The notes under the pieces were generated by a model. It was not told where the DNA came from and did not search any database. It saw nothing but the letters and a program-made list of their open reading frames with translations. Source: Hoeflea_A sp039025395 (GTDB lineage: Bacteria > Pseudomonadota > Alphaproteobacteria > Rhizobiales > Rhizobiaceae). Taken from it: DNA of 64,000 nucleotides. Within the stretch, counting starts at the first letter, position 1. Every line of letters starts with the position of its first letter. Both the position numbers and the translations under genes were made by a program. Below are positions 34,404 to 43,171 of this stretch, piece after piece. The stretch is from assembly GCA_039025395.1 (NCBI GenBank), contig JBCCOK010000002.1, positions 1 through 64,000 on the forward strand, read 5' to 3'.

Positions 34404-35377
34404 AGCGCTTCCGCGACCGGATACTCGAAGCCGACCCGACCTCGCTCATGAACGATGCCGGCACCAATCTCGACGCCCACCGGGTCTGGGCGGCAATGAT
34501 GCAGAACGAGAAGCCCGGCGGCCACGGGGAGCGCTCGGTCGCGGTCGGGACGATCGACATGGCGGTCTGGGATGCGATTGCCAAGATCGAAGGGATGCCG
34601 CTGTTCCGGCTCTTGGCTCAAATGAAAGGCCGGGAGGCCGATCCGCGCGTCTTCGTCTATGCCGCCGGCGGCTACTATTACCCGGGCAAGGATGACAGCG
34701 CGCTGCGCGACGAACTGCGCGGATTCGTCGACCGCGGCTATACGGTCGTGAAGATGAAGATCGGCGGCGCTGACATCGCCACGGACAAGCGCCGCATCGA
34801 AGCAGCGCTCGACGAAATCGGCGGCGAGGCCAAACTGGCGGTGGACGCGAACGGACGGTTCGATCTTGAAACGGCCATCGCCTACGCAAAAATGCTGCGG
34901 CCATACGATCTCTTCTGGTTCGAGGAAGTTGGCGATCCACTCGATTTCCAGCTTCAGGCGGCGATGGCGGAATTCTACCCCGGACCAATGGCGACGGGCG
35001 AAAACCTGTTTTCCCATCAGGATGCACGCAATCTGCTGCGCTATGGCGGCATGCGGCCGGACCGCGACTGGCTGCAGTTCGACTGTGCGCTGTCCTACGG
35101 GCTGGTCGAATATCTGCGCACGCTCGACGTTCTTCAAGAGATGGGCTGGTCACCGGCGCGATGCATTCCGCATGGCGGCCACCAGATGTCGCTGAACATC
35201 GCTGCCGGGCTTGGTCTCGGCGGTAATGAAAGCTATCCCGACCTGTTCCAGCCCTACGGCGGATTTCCGGACGGTGTGCGCGTCGAAGACGGCCATATCA
35301 CCATGCCCGAACTGCCCGGCATCGGCTTTGAAGGCAAGGCGGATCTGATCGCGGTGATGCGCGAATTCGCCGAATAG
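34208..35377 (+). CDS. tarD: D(-)-tartrate dehydratase (mandelate racemase family)
   Basis: A 389-residue enolase-superfamily enzyme. VVKMKIGG gives the catalytic Lys; metal ligands lie in LAVDANGRFD, WFEEVGDP and ATGENLFSHQD; the catalytic His is in CIPHGGHQM. The whole sequence resembles bradyrhizobial D-tartrate dehydratase, which converts D-tartrate to oxaloacetate, closely. It is the first gene of a unit with TctC and TctAB, consistent with uptake and use of a dicarboxylate. Its 5' end is duplicated, decayed, at 32495. Confidence 0.85.
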   Translation: MAVRIVDICEVTKPIASSIRNAIIDFSKMTASLVAVVTDATRNGRRVVGYGFNSNGRYGQGGLIRERFRDRILEADPTSLMNDAGTNLDAHRVWAAMMQNEKPGGHGERSVAVGTIDMAVWDAIAKIEGMPLFRLLAQMKGREADPRVFVYAAGGYYYPGKDDSALRDELRGFVDRGYTVVKMKIGGADIATDKRRIEAALDEIGGEAKLAVDANGRFDLETAIAYAKMLRPYDLFWFEEVGDPLDFQLQAAMAEFYPGPMATGENLFSHQDARNLLRYGGMRPDRDWLQFDCALSYGLVEYLRTLDVLQEMGWSPARCIPHGGHQMSLNIAAGLGLGGNESYPDLFQPYGGFPDGVRVEDGHITMPELPGIGFEGKADLIAVMREFAE

Positions 35378-35606
35378 GGGCTATGCGGGTCGATGGTCCC
35401 TGCCCCCGCCGACGGGCTTGATTAAACCATTTCGTTCTGGCATCAAGCGCGTCCACGACATTGGGAGGTCGCGAAGGGGAGGCTACCACGGCCTTGCTTG
35501 ACCGCAACCATGACGGTTTGCGCAAGCCATGCCCTCAAACGCATTTCAACGACAGTTAATCCGCCTCGGCCCTGCAAAGGCCGGGCGTCAAAACGGAGGA
35601 GATACC

Positions 35607-36566
35607 ATGATCAGGAACACCGTGTTTGCCCTTATGGGCGCTGCAGCGATGGGGCTCGCAAGCCTTGCGGCCCACGCCGAGGACTATCCGGCAAAGGCCG
35701 TCGACTATGTCATTCCGTTCGGGCCGGGCGGCGAGTCGGACATCACCGCGCGCTTCCAGCAGCCCTTCTTCAAGGAAAAGTTCGGCGAGGATCTTGTCGT
35801 GTCCTACAAGCCCGGCGGCGGCGGTGCCGTGGGCTGGTCGCAGCTCAACACGATGGCGGGCGATGGCCATTCCATCATGGGCATTAACCTGCCGCATATC
35901 GTGATCAAGCCGCAGCAAGGCGATGTCGGCTTTACGACGGATGACATCACCGCGATCTACATGTTCCACTACACGCCTGACGCCATCGTTGTGAATGCCG
36001 ACAGCGACATCAAATCGCTTCAGGATCTGATCGACTTTGCCAAGGCAAATCCGAAACAGCTGACCATGTCGGGCTCCGGCAAGGGCACGGCCAACCATCT
36101 GGCACAGGTCCGTTTCGACCAGATGGCGGATGTCGAGACCACCTATGTGGCCTTCAAGGGCACCGGCGCTTCGACCACGGCGCTGCTCGGAAACCAGGTC
36201 GGTGCACAGTGGGGCTACACGACCGTTGGCGCCAAACAGGGCGACAAGGTCCGTTTGCTGGCGGTCGCCATGGAAGAACGGCACCCGGCTTTCCCGGACG
36301 TGCCGACCTTCAAAGAGCTTGGCTTCGACATTGTCTCGGGCGCCTATCGCGGCATCGCGGTGCCCAGTTCAACGCCTGAAGACGTGCGCAAGAAACTGTC
36401 GGACATGATTGCCGAGATCAACGCCGACCCGGCGTTTCAGAAGCAGATGCTCGATGGCGGTTTTGCGCTGCTCGATGTCGGCTATGGCCCCGACATGGAC
36501 GCATGGCTTGCAGCGCGCGCCGAAGAGTATACCGCTGCGGCAAAAAGCGCAGGCGTCATCAACTAG
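35607..36566 (+). CDS. tctC: TctC-type solute-binding protein (tripartite tricarboxylate transporter)
   Basis: A 319-residue periplasmic protein with signal peptide MIRNTVFALMGAAAMGLASL ending AAHA. It has the TctC landmarks YPAKAVDYVIPFGPGG and KGTGASTTALLGNQVG. It binds a carboxylate, probably D-tartrate given the neighbouring tarD, and hands it to the membrane part at 36671. ATG 35607 is preferred over the 35529 frame because GGAGGAG lies 7 nt before it. Confidence 0.9.
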   Translation: MIRNTVFALMGAAAMGLASLAAHAEDYPAKAVDYVIPFGPGGESDITARFQQPFFKEKFGEDLVVSYKPGGGGAVGWSQLNTMAGDGHSIMGINLPHIVIKPQQGDVGFTTDDITAIYMFHYTPDAIVVNADSDIKSLQDLIDFAKANPKQLTMSGSGKGTANHLAQVRFDQMADVETTYVAFKGTGASTTALLGNQVGAQWGYTTVGAKQGDKVRLLAVAMEERHPAFPDVPTFKELGFDIVSGAYRGIAVPSSTPEDVRKKLSDMIAEINADPAFQKQMLDGGFALLDVGYGPDMDAWLAARAEEYTAAAKSAGVIN

Positions 36567-36578
36567 CAATTCTTTCGG

Positions 36579-36600
36579 GGGCGGCCTCCCAAGGCCGCCC
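36579..36600 (+). terminator. Intercistronic hairpin between tctC and tctAB
   Basis: GGGCGGCC (36579-36586) and GGCCGCCC (36593-36600) form a perfect 8-bp stem with a 6-nt loop, followed by TTCCCG. Such hairpins after binding-protein genes usually lower expression of the membrane genes relative to the binding protein, by partial termination or mRNA protection. Confidence 0.6.
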
Positions 36601-36670
36601 TTCCCGCCCCGTCTGTGCATGACACGTTAACTGCTTGACCGCCAGATAACCGGGAACAGCGGAGCCATTT

Positions 36671-38641
36671 ATGGTCGAGTACCTCCTGTCGGCATTCACG
36701 CCGTTCAACCTCATTCTGGCTCTTGCTGGCGTGGCCGCCGGGACGATTATCGGATCGATCCCCGGGCTCACTGCTACCATGGCGGTCGCGGTCCTCGTGC
36801 CCATCACCTTTGCCATGGCACCTGGAAGCGCGCTGATCCTGATGGGCGCCATCTATACCGGCGCGATCTATGGCGGCGCCTATGCGGCGATCCTCTTGAA
36901 CACGCCGGGCACGCCCTCGGCCATTGCCACCACCTTCGACGGTTACCCGATGGCGCGCCGGGGCGACGGCGACCTTGCTGTATCGGTCGCCTGTCTCGCC
37001 TCAGTGGTCGGCGGTCTCGTTGGCGCCCTGGCGCTGTTGCTGCTTGCGCCGCCGCTCGCGGAGGCCGCACTTGCCTTCGGCCCGGTGGAGTATTTCTGGC
37101 TCGCGATCTTCGGGCTTTCGCTCATTGCCGCCCTGTCGACCGGCGATTTCCTGAAGGGCGTGATTGCCGCCTGTTTCGGCCTGCTCCTTGCGATGATCGG
37201 GATCTCGGAAACAAGCGCGGAGGTGCGCTTCACCTTCGGATCGCAAACGCTGCTTGGCGGTATTGAAATCGTGTCGGCGCTGATCGGGCTTTATTGCATA
37301 CCGGTCCTGATCGATCTCGTGGCAACCCCGGCGCGCCATCTCGAAGCGCCGGAAAAGGGCCGCGGCTTCCGGCTGCCGGAGGCGTTCGGCAAACTGATGC
37401 TGAACAAGATCAACGTGCTGCGCAGTTCGGTCATCGGTACCATGGTCGGCGCCCTGCCCGGCGCAGGCGGCTCGATCGCCGGGCTTGTCGCCTATTCAGA
37501 AGCGCGGCGCCAGGGAAAGGGCGAGGAGAAATTCGGCGAGGGCAATCCCGGCGGGATCGTTGCAACCGAGTCGGCCAACAATGCGACGGTCGGCGGCGGC
37601 TTCATCCCGACGCTTGTTTTGGGTATCCCGGGCACGCCGCCCGATGCCGTGATTCTGGGCGCGCTGCTGGTCCAGGGCGTGCGCACAGGGCCCGCCCTTT
37701 TCGATCAGGGCGCAAACATCGTCTACACGTTCATTTTCGGCCTTATTCTGGCAACCGTCCTGATGCTGCCGGTCGGTCTGCTGATCGGCCGTTTCGCCTA
37801 TGGTGCCATCGTTCGCGCTCCCAAATCGGCGCTGGTCCCAATTGTTGCCTTCATGACCGTGATCGGCACTTTCGCGATCCGAAACAGCATTTCCGACATC
37901 GTGATCATGGTCATTCTCGGCATTATCGGCTGGGTCGCGACCAAGCGCGGTTTTTCCGTTTCACCCATCGTACTCGGACTTATTCTCGGGCGGATCGCCG
38001 AACAGGGCTTCGTGCAAAGCTGGACCATCGGCGATGCCGTGGGCGATCTTTGGGGACAATTTTTCGGCCGGCCGCTTTCCATAGTCATCATTGCGATGAC
38101 GCTCGTGAGCTTCATCTATCCCTTCCTTCCGCAAATCCGGCGACTGGTCATGCGGTCCTCGACCGAACCGATCGTCGACCGCGTGAAAGCGCCGGCGGGC
38201 GCGGGCCTGCGCGATCTGGTTTCCTATCTGGTGTTCGGTGCAATCGGACTTGTGGTCGTCATACAAAGCGCGTCGCTGAATGAAGATGCTGCGGTGTTTC
38301 CGCGGACAATCGCTTACGGGATGCTGGTTTTCGTGGTGATCGCCATCGTAAAGCTTTTCATCGTTCGCGACGTCGTTGAGGAGACGGCGGAGGGATCGGT
38401 CATCCGCCGCGCGGCCGTTCCGCTGATCATGCTTTTTTCGGTCGCGCTCATATCGACCATCGGGTTCGGCGCGGCCGGGCTTGTGATGGGTCTCGCCCTG
38501 ATGATCGTTGCACAACACGGGTCTGCGCCGGTCCGTTTCTGGCTGCTTCTCACCGTCGGGGTGCTGGCAACAATCCTGTTCTTCACCTTCAGCTTCCGCA
38601 ACCTCTTGAGCGTTCCGCTGCCTGCGGGCTGGTTCCTCTGA
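36671..38641 (+). CDS. Fused TctA-TctB membrane protein
   Basis: 656 residues, about 150 more than TctA alone. Residues 1-500 are TctA, with IPGLTATMAVAVLVPITFAM, GAIYGGAYAAILLNTPG and VLGIPGTPPDAVILGALLVQG. Residues 505-656 form a four-helix segment with DLVSYLVFGAIGLVVVIQS and the length of TctB. TctA and TctB are usually separate. The fusion would provide the whole membrane part in one chain. It follows tctC by about 105 bp. Confidence 0.85.
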   Translation: MVEYLLSAFTPFNLILALAGVAAGTIIGSIPGLTATMAVAVLVPITFAMAPGSALILMGAIYTGAIYGGAYAAILLNTPGTPSAIATTFDGYPMARRGDGDLAVSVACLASVVGGLVGALALLLLAPPLAEAALAFGPVEYFWLAIFGLSLIAALSTGDFLKGVIAACFGLLLAMIGISETSAEVRFTFGSQTLLGGIEIVSALIGLYCIPVLIDLVATPARHLEAPEKGRGFRLPEAFGKLMLNKINVLRSSVIGTMVGALPGAGGSIAGLVAYSEARRQGKGEEKFGEGNPGGIVATESANNATVGGGFIPTLVLGIPGTPPDAVILGALLVQGVRTGPALFDQGANIVYTFIFGLILATVLMLPVGLLIGRFAYGAIVRAPKSALVPIVAFMTVIGTFAIRNSISDIVIMVILGIIGWVATKRGFSVSPIVLGLILGRIAEQGFVQSWTIGDAVGDLWGQFFGRPLSIVIIAMTLVSFIYPFLPQIRRLVMRSSTEPIVDRVKAPAGAGLRDLVSYLVFGAIGLVVVIQSASLNEDAAVFPRTIAYGMLVFVVIAIVKLFIVRDVVEETAEGSVIRRAAVPLIMLFSVALISTIGFGAAGLVMGLALMIVAQHGSAPVRFWLLLTVGVLATILFFTFSFRNLLSVPLPAGWFL

Positions 38642-38804
38642 CGCGCATCAGGCTCAGGATGCCGCTTTTTGCTGGTAATCCCGCAAAACAAAAATTGATG
38701 AGGAAAAATAGACCAGCGCGCGCACAGCCGGATTTCACGGTCGAAAATCCGAGTTATATTGTGGCTGTATTTGAATTATTGATTGACACACCGAGGCTCT
38801 CGTT

Positions 38805-39950
38805 TTGCAGAATAATCAGATGCCGTCGCGGCGGCTGTTTTGGCGCGTTTATCTGTTTGCGTCCGGGGCAGCCTTTTGCCTGCTGGTCTTTTTGATTTCA
38901 GCGTTCCTGTACAATACCTACCTCGCCCGTTACGACGTCGTGTTGCCGGCATACGGCGAAACAACCGACGCTACCCGACAGAGCTGGACAACCGAAGACC
39001 CTGAGGTCGTGCGCATTCTCGCCCTCAATGGCGGTGCTCTGCTTGGTCTTGCTGAACTTGAAGTGTTGAAATCCATGGAGGAGGTCTCCGGCCGGTCCAT
39101 TCATGAACTTTTCGATTTCGTGGCAGGATCGTCGACTGGGGCCATCGTCGGGGCGCTCCTGTTGTTGCCGGAACAAGAAGGCAAAGACCCGAGAACTGCG
39201 CAAAAGGCGTTGACCGTCTATGAGGAGTTCGCCTCGGAGGTTCTGACCAGCTCCGTTATGCATCGTGTCCTGACCGTTGACGGGCTCTTCGGCCCGCTGT
39301 TTACGAACGAAAGCCGCATTGAAATCGCACAACGCTTTTTTGGAGGGGCCACGTTCGGTGACTTGGCTCGGCCGGCCATGTTCCCGGCTTTCATACACAA
39401 CGAAAGCGCATATGAACCGTTTCGAAACTGGAGGAACGAAAACTCCGATCTCCTGTTGTCGTCTCTTTTGACGGCTGTCACCAGCGCCCCGATCATGTTT
39501 CCGTCGGTGAAGCTTTCAGGGTATGACGACAAGGAAACGATCGTCAGCGATCCGGCATTTGTTTTGAGCTCGCCAGCCCATCTTGCCTATGTCGTGGCTC
39601 GGGAAGAGCAACCCAGCGCGCGGCGGTTTATTGTCGTTACGCTTTCCGCCGATGGTCCGTTTACCATCTCCGACAACTCGCTCATCAACGGCGGCATCGT
39701 CCAACTGTTCAACACACTCACCAATACTGTGTTTGCAGGGCAAAGAAGTCTGTCCGAGCAGGCGTTGGCCGCGCATTCCAGATACAGTTCCGACGTGGAA
39801 GTCCAGAGTTTCAGTCTCCGGCCAACCGTTACATCCGAAAAATTGTTCGACGCATCTGAGGACAATATCACCACCATTCGGGGCGACGGGGTCGCTTGGG
39901 TTCAGCAAAATACTGCGTTGATCGACTCGGTCGTCGCCGCGCTCAAATGA
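38805..39950 (+). CDS. Patatin-like phospholipase, membrane-anchored
   Basis: A 381-residue protein with an N-terminal membrane helix (about residues 15-33). The patatin core has LALNGGALLGLAELEVL (oxyanion region), FVAGSSTGAIVG (Ser nucleophile in GxSxG) and a distal SDPAF where the catalytic Asp is expected, though the usual DGG/DGA is DPA. It probably hydrolyses phospholipid or acyl esters. The TTG at 38805 opens the frame and ATG 38820 is an alternative; neither has a strong ribosome site. Confidence 0.75.
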   Translation: MQNNQMPSRRLFWRVYLFASGAAFCLLVFLISAFLYNTYLARYDVVLPAYGETTDATRQSWTTEDPEVVRILALNGGALLGLAELEVLKSMEEVSGRSIHELFDFVAGSSTGAIVGALLLLPEQEGKDPRTAQKALTVYEEFASEVLTSSVMHRVLTVDGLFGPLFTNESRIEIAQRFFGGATFGDLARPAMFPAFIHNESAYEPFRNWRNENSDLLLSSLLTAVTSAPIMFPSVKLSGYDDKETIVSDPAFVLSSPAHLAYVVAREEQPSARRFIVVTLSADGPFTISDNSLINGGIVQLFNTLTNTVFAGQRSLSEQALAAHSRYSSDVEVQSFSLRPTVTSEKLFDASEDNITTIRGDGVAWVQQNTALIDSVVAALK

Positions 39951-39977
39951 TCCAATCTGAGCCGGCATTGTGCTGAT

Positions 39978-41015
39978 TCATCGTTTACGAGCCGGTCCGA
40001 GAGTCTCGCGCCACCGGATGGTGGCTTCGAGTTCGATGCTGCCGCCGGGATCCTCGCCGTTTCGCAGTGCCACCAGCAGCCGCGCAGCACCGCGGCCCAT
40101 CTCGCGGTGCGGAACATGCACCGTCGTCAGCGCCGGCGAAACGATCTGGGAAAGCTCGATATCGTCAAAGCCGGTAATGGACACATCGCCTGGCACGTCG
40201 ATTCCGAGCTGCCTTGCCATCATCAGCGCGCCGGCCGCCAGCACATCGTTGCCGCACAACACGGCCGTTGGCCTTTGGCTGTCTCGCATGAGCCGTGCAA
40301 AGGCCTCCGCGCCATTGCTGATCGCATAGGTCGTCTCGACGATACGCAGTTCATCAGGGCTGAAATCCCTCTCCCGCATGGCATCCCTGATACCGGCAAG
40401 GCGCTCCCGCGCGCGATCGTTCTCCGCGTATTCTGCCGTTATCACCGCAATCGACCGATGGCCAAGATCGAGAACACGCCGGGCCAACGCGGCCATGGCC
40501 TTGCGATTGTCAAACCCGATCGACAAGCGCGGCTTGCCGCTCGCATAAACCCAGGCAACAACATACGGGATGTTGCGGCGCTCCAGAAACGCATAGCTTT
40601 GCGGCGTGCGGTCATGGCCGATCAGCAGCAGCGCATCGGCGCCGCGCGCAACGAGCGACCGGATCTGTTGCTCTTCGAGTTCGGCGCTGTAGGAAGAGCT
40701 GGCAACAAGCAATGTAATGCCGTGTTCGCTGAGCTGCTCCTGAAAGGCCTGAAGGCCGCGGGCAAAGATCGCATTCTCCATGGTTGGTATGATTGCACCG
40801 AATGTATTGGTCCGCTTTGCGGCAAGCGCCTGGGCACCGAAGTTCGGCGCATATCCGAGATCCTGGACTGCGGCCATCACCCGTTTTCGGGTGTTACGCG
40901 ACACCTGTTCAGGGGCATTTAAACTGCGCGATACCGTTGCGGTTGAGACGCCCGCACGCGCGGCCACATCTTCGAGCGTCGGCGGATCGATTTTCGCGGG
41001 CTCGTCAGTGGGCAT
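39978..41015 (-). CDS. LacI-family transcriptional regulator
   Basis: A protein of about 345 residues. The N-terminal helix-turn-helix has LEDVAARAGVSTATVSRSLN, followed by the hinge and a periplasmic-binding-like sensor domain with a GCDVLLLIGHDR-like core (LLLIGHDRTP). The start at 41015 puts the helix-turn-helix close to the N-terminus; 41048 is also possible and no site favours either strongly. It is divergent from the TRAP operon and lies next to two palindromic LacI-type operators. Confidence 0.9.
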   Translation of the reverse strand: MPTDEPAKIDPPTLEDVAARAGVSTATVSRSLNAPEQVSRNTRKRVMAAVQDLGYAPNFGAQALAAKRTNTFGAIIPTMENAIFARGLQAFQEQLSEHGITLLVASSSYSAELEEQQIRSLVARGADALLLIGHDRTPQSYAFLERRNIPYVVAWVYASGKPRLSIGFDNRKAMAALARRVLDLGHRSIAVITAEYAENDRARERLAGIRDAMRERDFSPDELRIVETTYAISNGAEAFARLMRDSQRPTAVLCGNDVLAAGALMMARQLGIDVPGDVSITGFDDIELSQIVSPALTTVHVPHREMGRGAARLLVALRNGEDPGGSIELEATIRWRETLGPARKR

Positions 41016-41104
41016 ACGCCTGTTCTCATCGTTACGGGACACCGGCATGCCCGGTATTCGGAAGCGAATTCAAGGGCAATAGCATATAATGCGTGGAACG
41101 GTAA

Positions 41105-41140
41105 TGTAAGCGCTTGCATCGATGATTGTAAGCGCTTACA
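41105..41140. promoter_or_regulatory. Twin LacI-type operators
   Basis: TGTAAGCGCTTGCA (41105-41118) and TGTAAGCGCTTACA (41127-41140); the second is a perfect 14-bp palindrome with the central CG typical of LacI-family sites. Their centres are 22 bp apart, two helical turns, so both can be bound on one face. They lie between the divergent LacI gene and the TRAP operon. Confidence 0.85.
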
Positions 41141-41177
41141 GTCAAACTCCCGAGTGCACAGGGAGGAGGACCCGATC

Positions 41178-41363
41178 GTGACACTTCTGGCAGCAGCCCT
41201 GCTTTTTCTGGTTTTCGTCGCAAATGTCGTCATCGGCGCGATTGCGGGATCGCCGGTCTTCGGCGACGTCACTGAAATGCTGATCCTTTTTGCTGCTTCG
41301 CTCTGCTTCGTCGCGGCCATATTGCGCCGCGAAGCCGACGCAAAGAGCGAAAACCACCAATAA
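41178..41363 (+). CDS. Small two-helix membrane protein (61 aa) before TRAP operon
   Basis: GTG start at 41178 with GGGAGGAGGA 9 nt upstream. The 61-residue product has two hydrophobic helices (TLLAAALLFLVFVANVVIGA and LILFAASLCFVAAI) and a charged tail. It stops 20 bp before the binding-protein gene. It may be a small accessory subunit or regulator of the TRAP transporter. I know no family for it. Confidence 0.6.
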   Translation: MTLLAAALLFLVFVANVVIGAIAGSPVFGDVTEMLILFAASLCFVAAILRREADAKSENHQ

Positions 41364-41383
41364 TGTTCAACTGGGAGAGAGAC

Positions 41384-42532
41384 ATGACAAAAAAAGACAA
41401 TGAGATGCAGTCGGCGGAACGCCGCAATTTCATGAAGCTGGTCGGCGGCGGCAGCTTTACAGCCGCGGTCGTTGCCGCATCGGCAGGAACATTGTGGTCC
41501 GATGAGGCGGTTGCACAGACCCAGCAGGAAGAGCGCGCACGCGAAGCGGCAGCCGACCATACGATGACGCTGGCGACAGCTTACGTGCTCGGTGCATCGC
41601 GCAGCTACCCGATCATGCAGCTTGACCTGAAGGAAAACATTCAAAATGCAACGAACGGCAAGGTCTATGTGAAACTCGCTCCGGGCGGCCAGCTCGGCGC
41701 CGGTGGTGCGCTCGCGCAGGCCGTGCAGGGTGGCACCATCCAGTGCGCGCAACACTCATTGTCGAACTTTGCGCCTTTCGCAAGCGCGGTCGACCTGATC
41801 AACCTGCCGTATTTCTGCGGCGCCAATCAGCGATTCACCAACCTCGTGACATCTGACGCGTGGAAGCAAGAGGTTCATCCCAAGATCGAAAGCTCGGGCT
41901 TCAAGGCGTTGTTCTACGTGGTGATCGACCCGCGTGTCGTCGCCGTTCGCGCTGGCGGATCGGGCCCGGTCCTTTCGCCGTCGGATCTGGAAGGGGTCAA
42001 GTTCCGCGTTCCAGGCTCAAAAATGCTTCAGCAATACTACCGGATGGTCGGCGCCAATCCGACGCCGGTCGCCTGGGGTGAAACACCTTCGGCGATCAAA
42101 CAGGGCGTGGCCGACGCGCTCGATCCGGCCGTGGGCGCGCTCTACGTATTCGGCTTCAAGGATATCCTCAGCCACGTCACCTTTACGCAGGCCGTTCCGG
42201 ACAGTCAGGTCTATTCGATGAATCTCGAATGGTTCAACGGGCTGCCCAGCGATGTTCAGCAAGGCATCGAGTTCGCCGGTGAACTGACCGCGCACCAGAA
42301 CCTCGCCAAGGTGCCGTCGGCGCGCAGCTACGCAATGGCGGAGCTCCGCACGGCAGGTGTCGAATTCCACTCGCTGTCGAACGATCAGCTCGGCGAATGG
42401 CAGGCGGCGGGCGGTTATCAACTGCCAGAATGGGATCAGTTCAAGGTCGAGCTCGCCGGATCGATGGAAGCCTTCGCGAGACTGGAAGAGGCCGCAGGCA
42501 CGATGGGACGCTACTACGTCCACGACGCCTGA
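41384..42532 (+). CDS. TRAP transporter solute-binding protein, DctP type, Tat-exported
   Basis: A 382-residue binding protein with a twin-arginine signal (RRNFMKLVGGGS), which implies folded export through Tat. The mature part has the DctP layout (APGGQLGAGGALAQAVQGGT, then VKFRVPGSKMLQQYYRMVG). The start at 41384 follows GGGAGAGAG. Its permeases are at 42646 and 43172. The substrate is perhaps a sulfonated or hydroxylated acid, given the dehydrogenase genes that follow. Confidence 0.88.
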   Translation: MTKKDNEMQSAERRNFMKLVGGGSFTAAVVAASAGTLWSDEAVAQTQQEERAREAAADHTMTLATAYVLGASRSYPIMQLDLKENIQNATNGKVYVKLAPGGQLGAGGALAQAVQGGTIQCAQHSLSNFAPFASAVDLINLPYFCGANQRFTNLVTSDAWKQEVHPKIESSGFKALFYVVIDPRVVAVRAGGSGPVLSPSDLEGVKFRVPGSKMLQQYYRMVGANPTPVAWGETPSAIKQGVADALDPAVGALYVFGFKDILSHVTFTQAVPDSQVYSMNLEWFNGLPSDVQQGIEFAGELTAHQNLAKVPSARSYAMAELRTAGVEFHSLSNDQLGEWQAAGGYQLPEWDQFKVELAGSMEAFARLEEAAGTMGRYYVHDA

Positions 42533-42645
42533 TGCCGGCCCGTGCAGGCCGGTGCGATTGATCCGGCCTGCCGCCACAAACAAATCGCCATCGCAAGGAT
42601 TGGACAGGACCCGGGACGGTGCGGGTCCGACGACGGGAGGACTCC

Positions 42646-43161
42646 ATGCCACGCATACTCGACGCCCTCAATCAAAACGTGGAGCGATGGGCGCTTCTCG
42701 TCTTCTACGTGATGCTCGTCGCGACGATGTTTATCGAGGTTCTGCGGCGGGAGATCATGTCCTATTCGTCCATCTGGGGCGAGGAGATCGTTCGCTATTC
42801 TTTTATATATCTCGCATGGATCGGAGCGGCGGCGGCGGTGCGGGAGCGCGGTCATATCCGCATCGACGTGCTGCTTGAATATGTCGGCCCGCGGGTGAAA
42901 GCGCTTGTCTACATCTTTGGTGACATCGTCATGTTCGCGGTCGCCGTCATCGCGCTTTACTGGTCGTTCGAGACAGTGCTGGTATCGGCCGAGTTCGGAT
43001 CCGTCACCCATGGCTTGCGGATATCGCAGGTGTTTTTCCTGTCGGCTGTCCCGATCGGGTTCTCCCTCATGATCTTCCGGCTGATCCAGTCATTCATTCG
43101 CGATGTTTACGACTTTCGACACGGCCGCCCCGTGTACGAAGGCGACAAACTGTTCGATTGA
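42646..43161 (+). CDS. TRAP transporter small permease (DctQ type)
   Basis: A 171-residue four-helix protein with the DctQ signature WGEEIVRYSFIYLAWIGAA and ERGHIRIDVL. The start at ATG 42646 follows CGGGAGGA. It works with the large permease at 43172 and the binding protein at 41384. Its stop is 10 bp before the next start. Confidence 0.88.
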   Translation: MPRILDALNQNVERWALLVFYVMLVATMFIEVLRREIMSYSSIWGEEIVRYSFIYLAWIGAAAAVRERGHIRIDVLLEYVGPRVKALVYIFGDIVMFAVAVIALYWSFETVLVSAEFGSVTHGLRISQVFFLSAVPIGFSLMIFRLIQSFIRDVYDFRHGRPVYEGDKLFD

Positions 43162-43171
43162 GGACGCTGCG

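Noticed and set aside
34109..35137. Minus-strand frame opposite tarD
   Set aside because: Shadow of tarD; composition is Arg/His/Gln rich as expected for antisense in GC-rich DNA.
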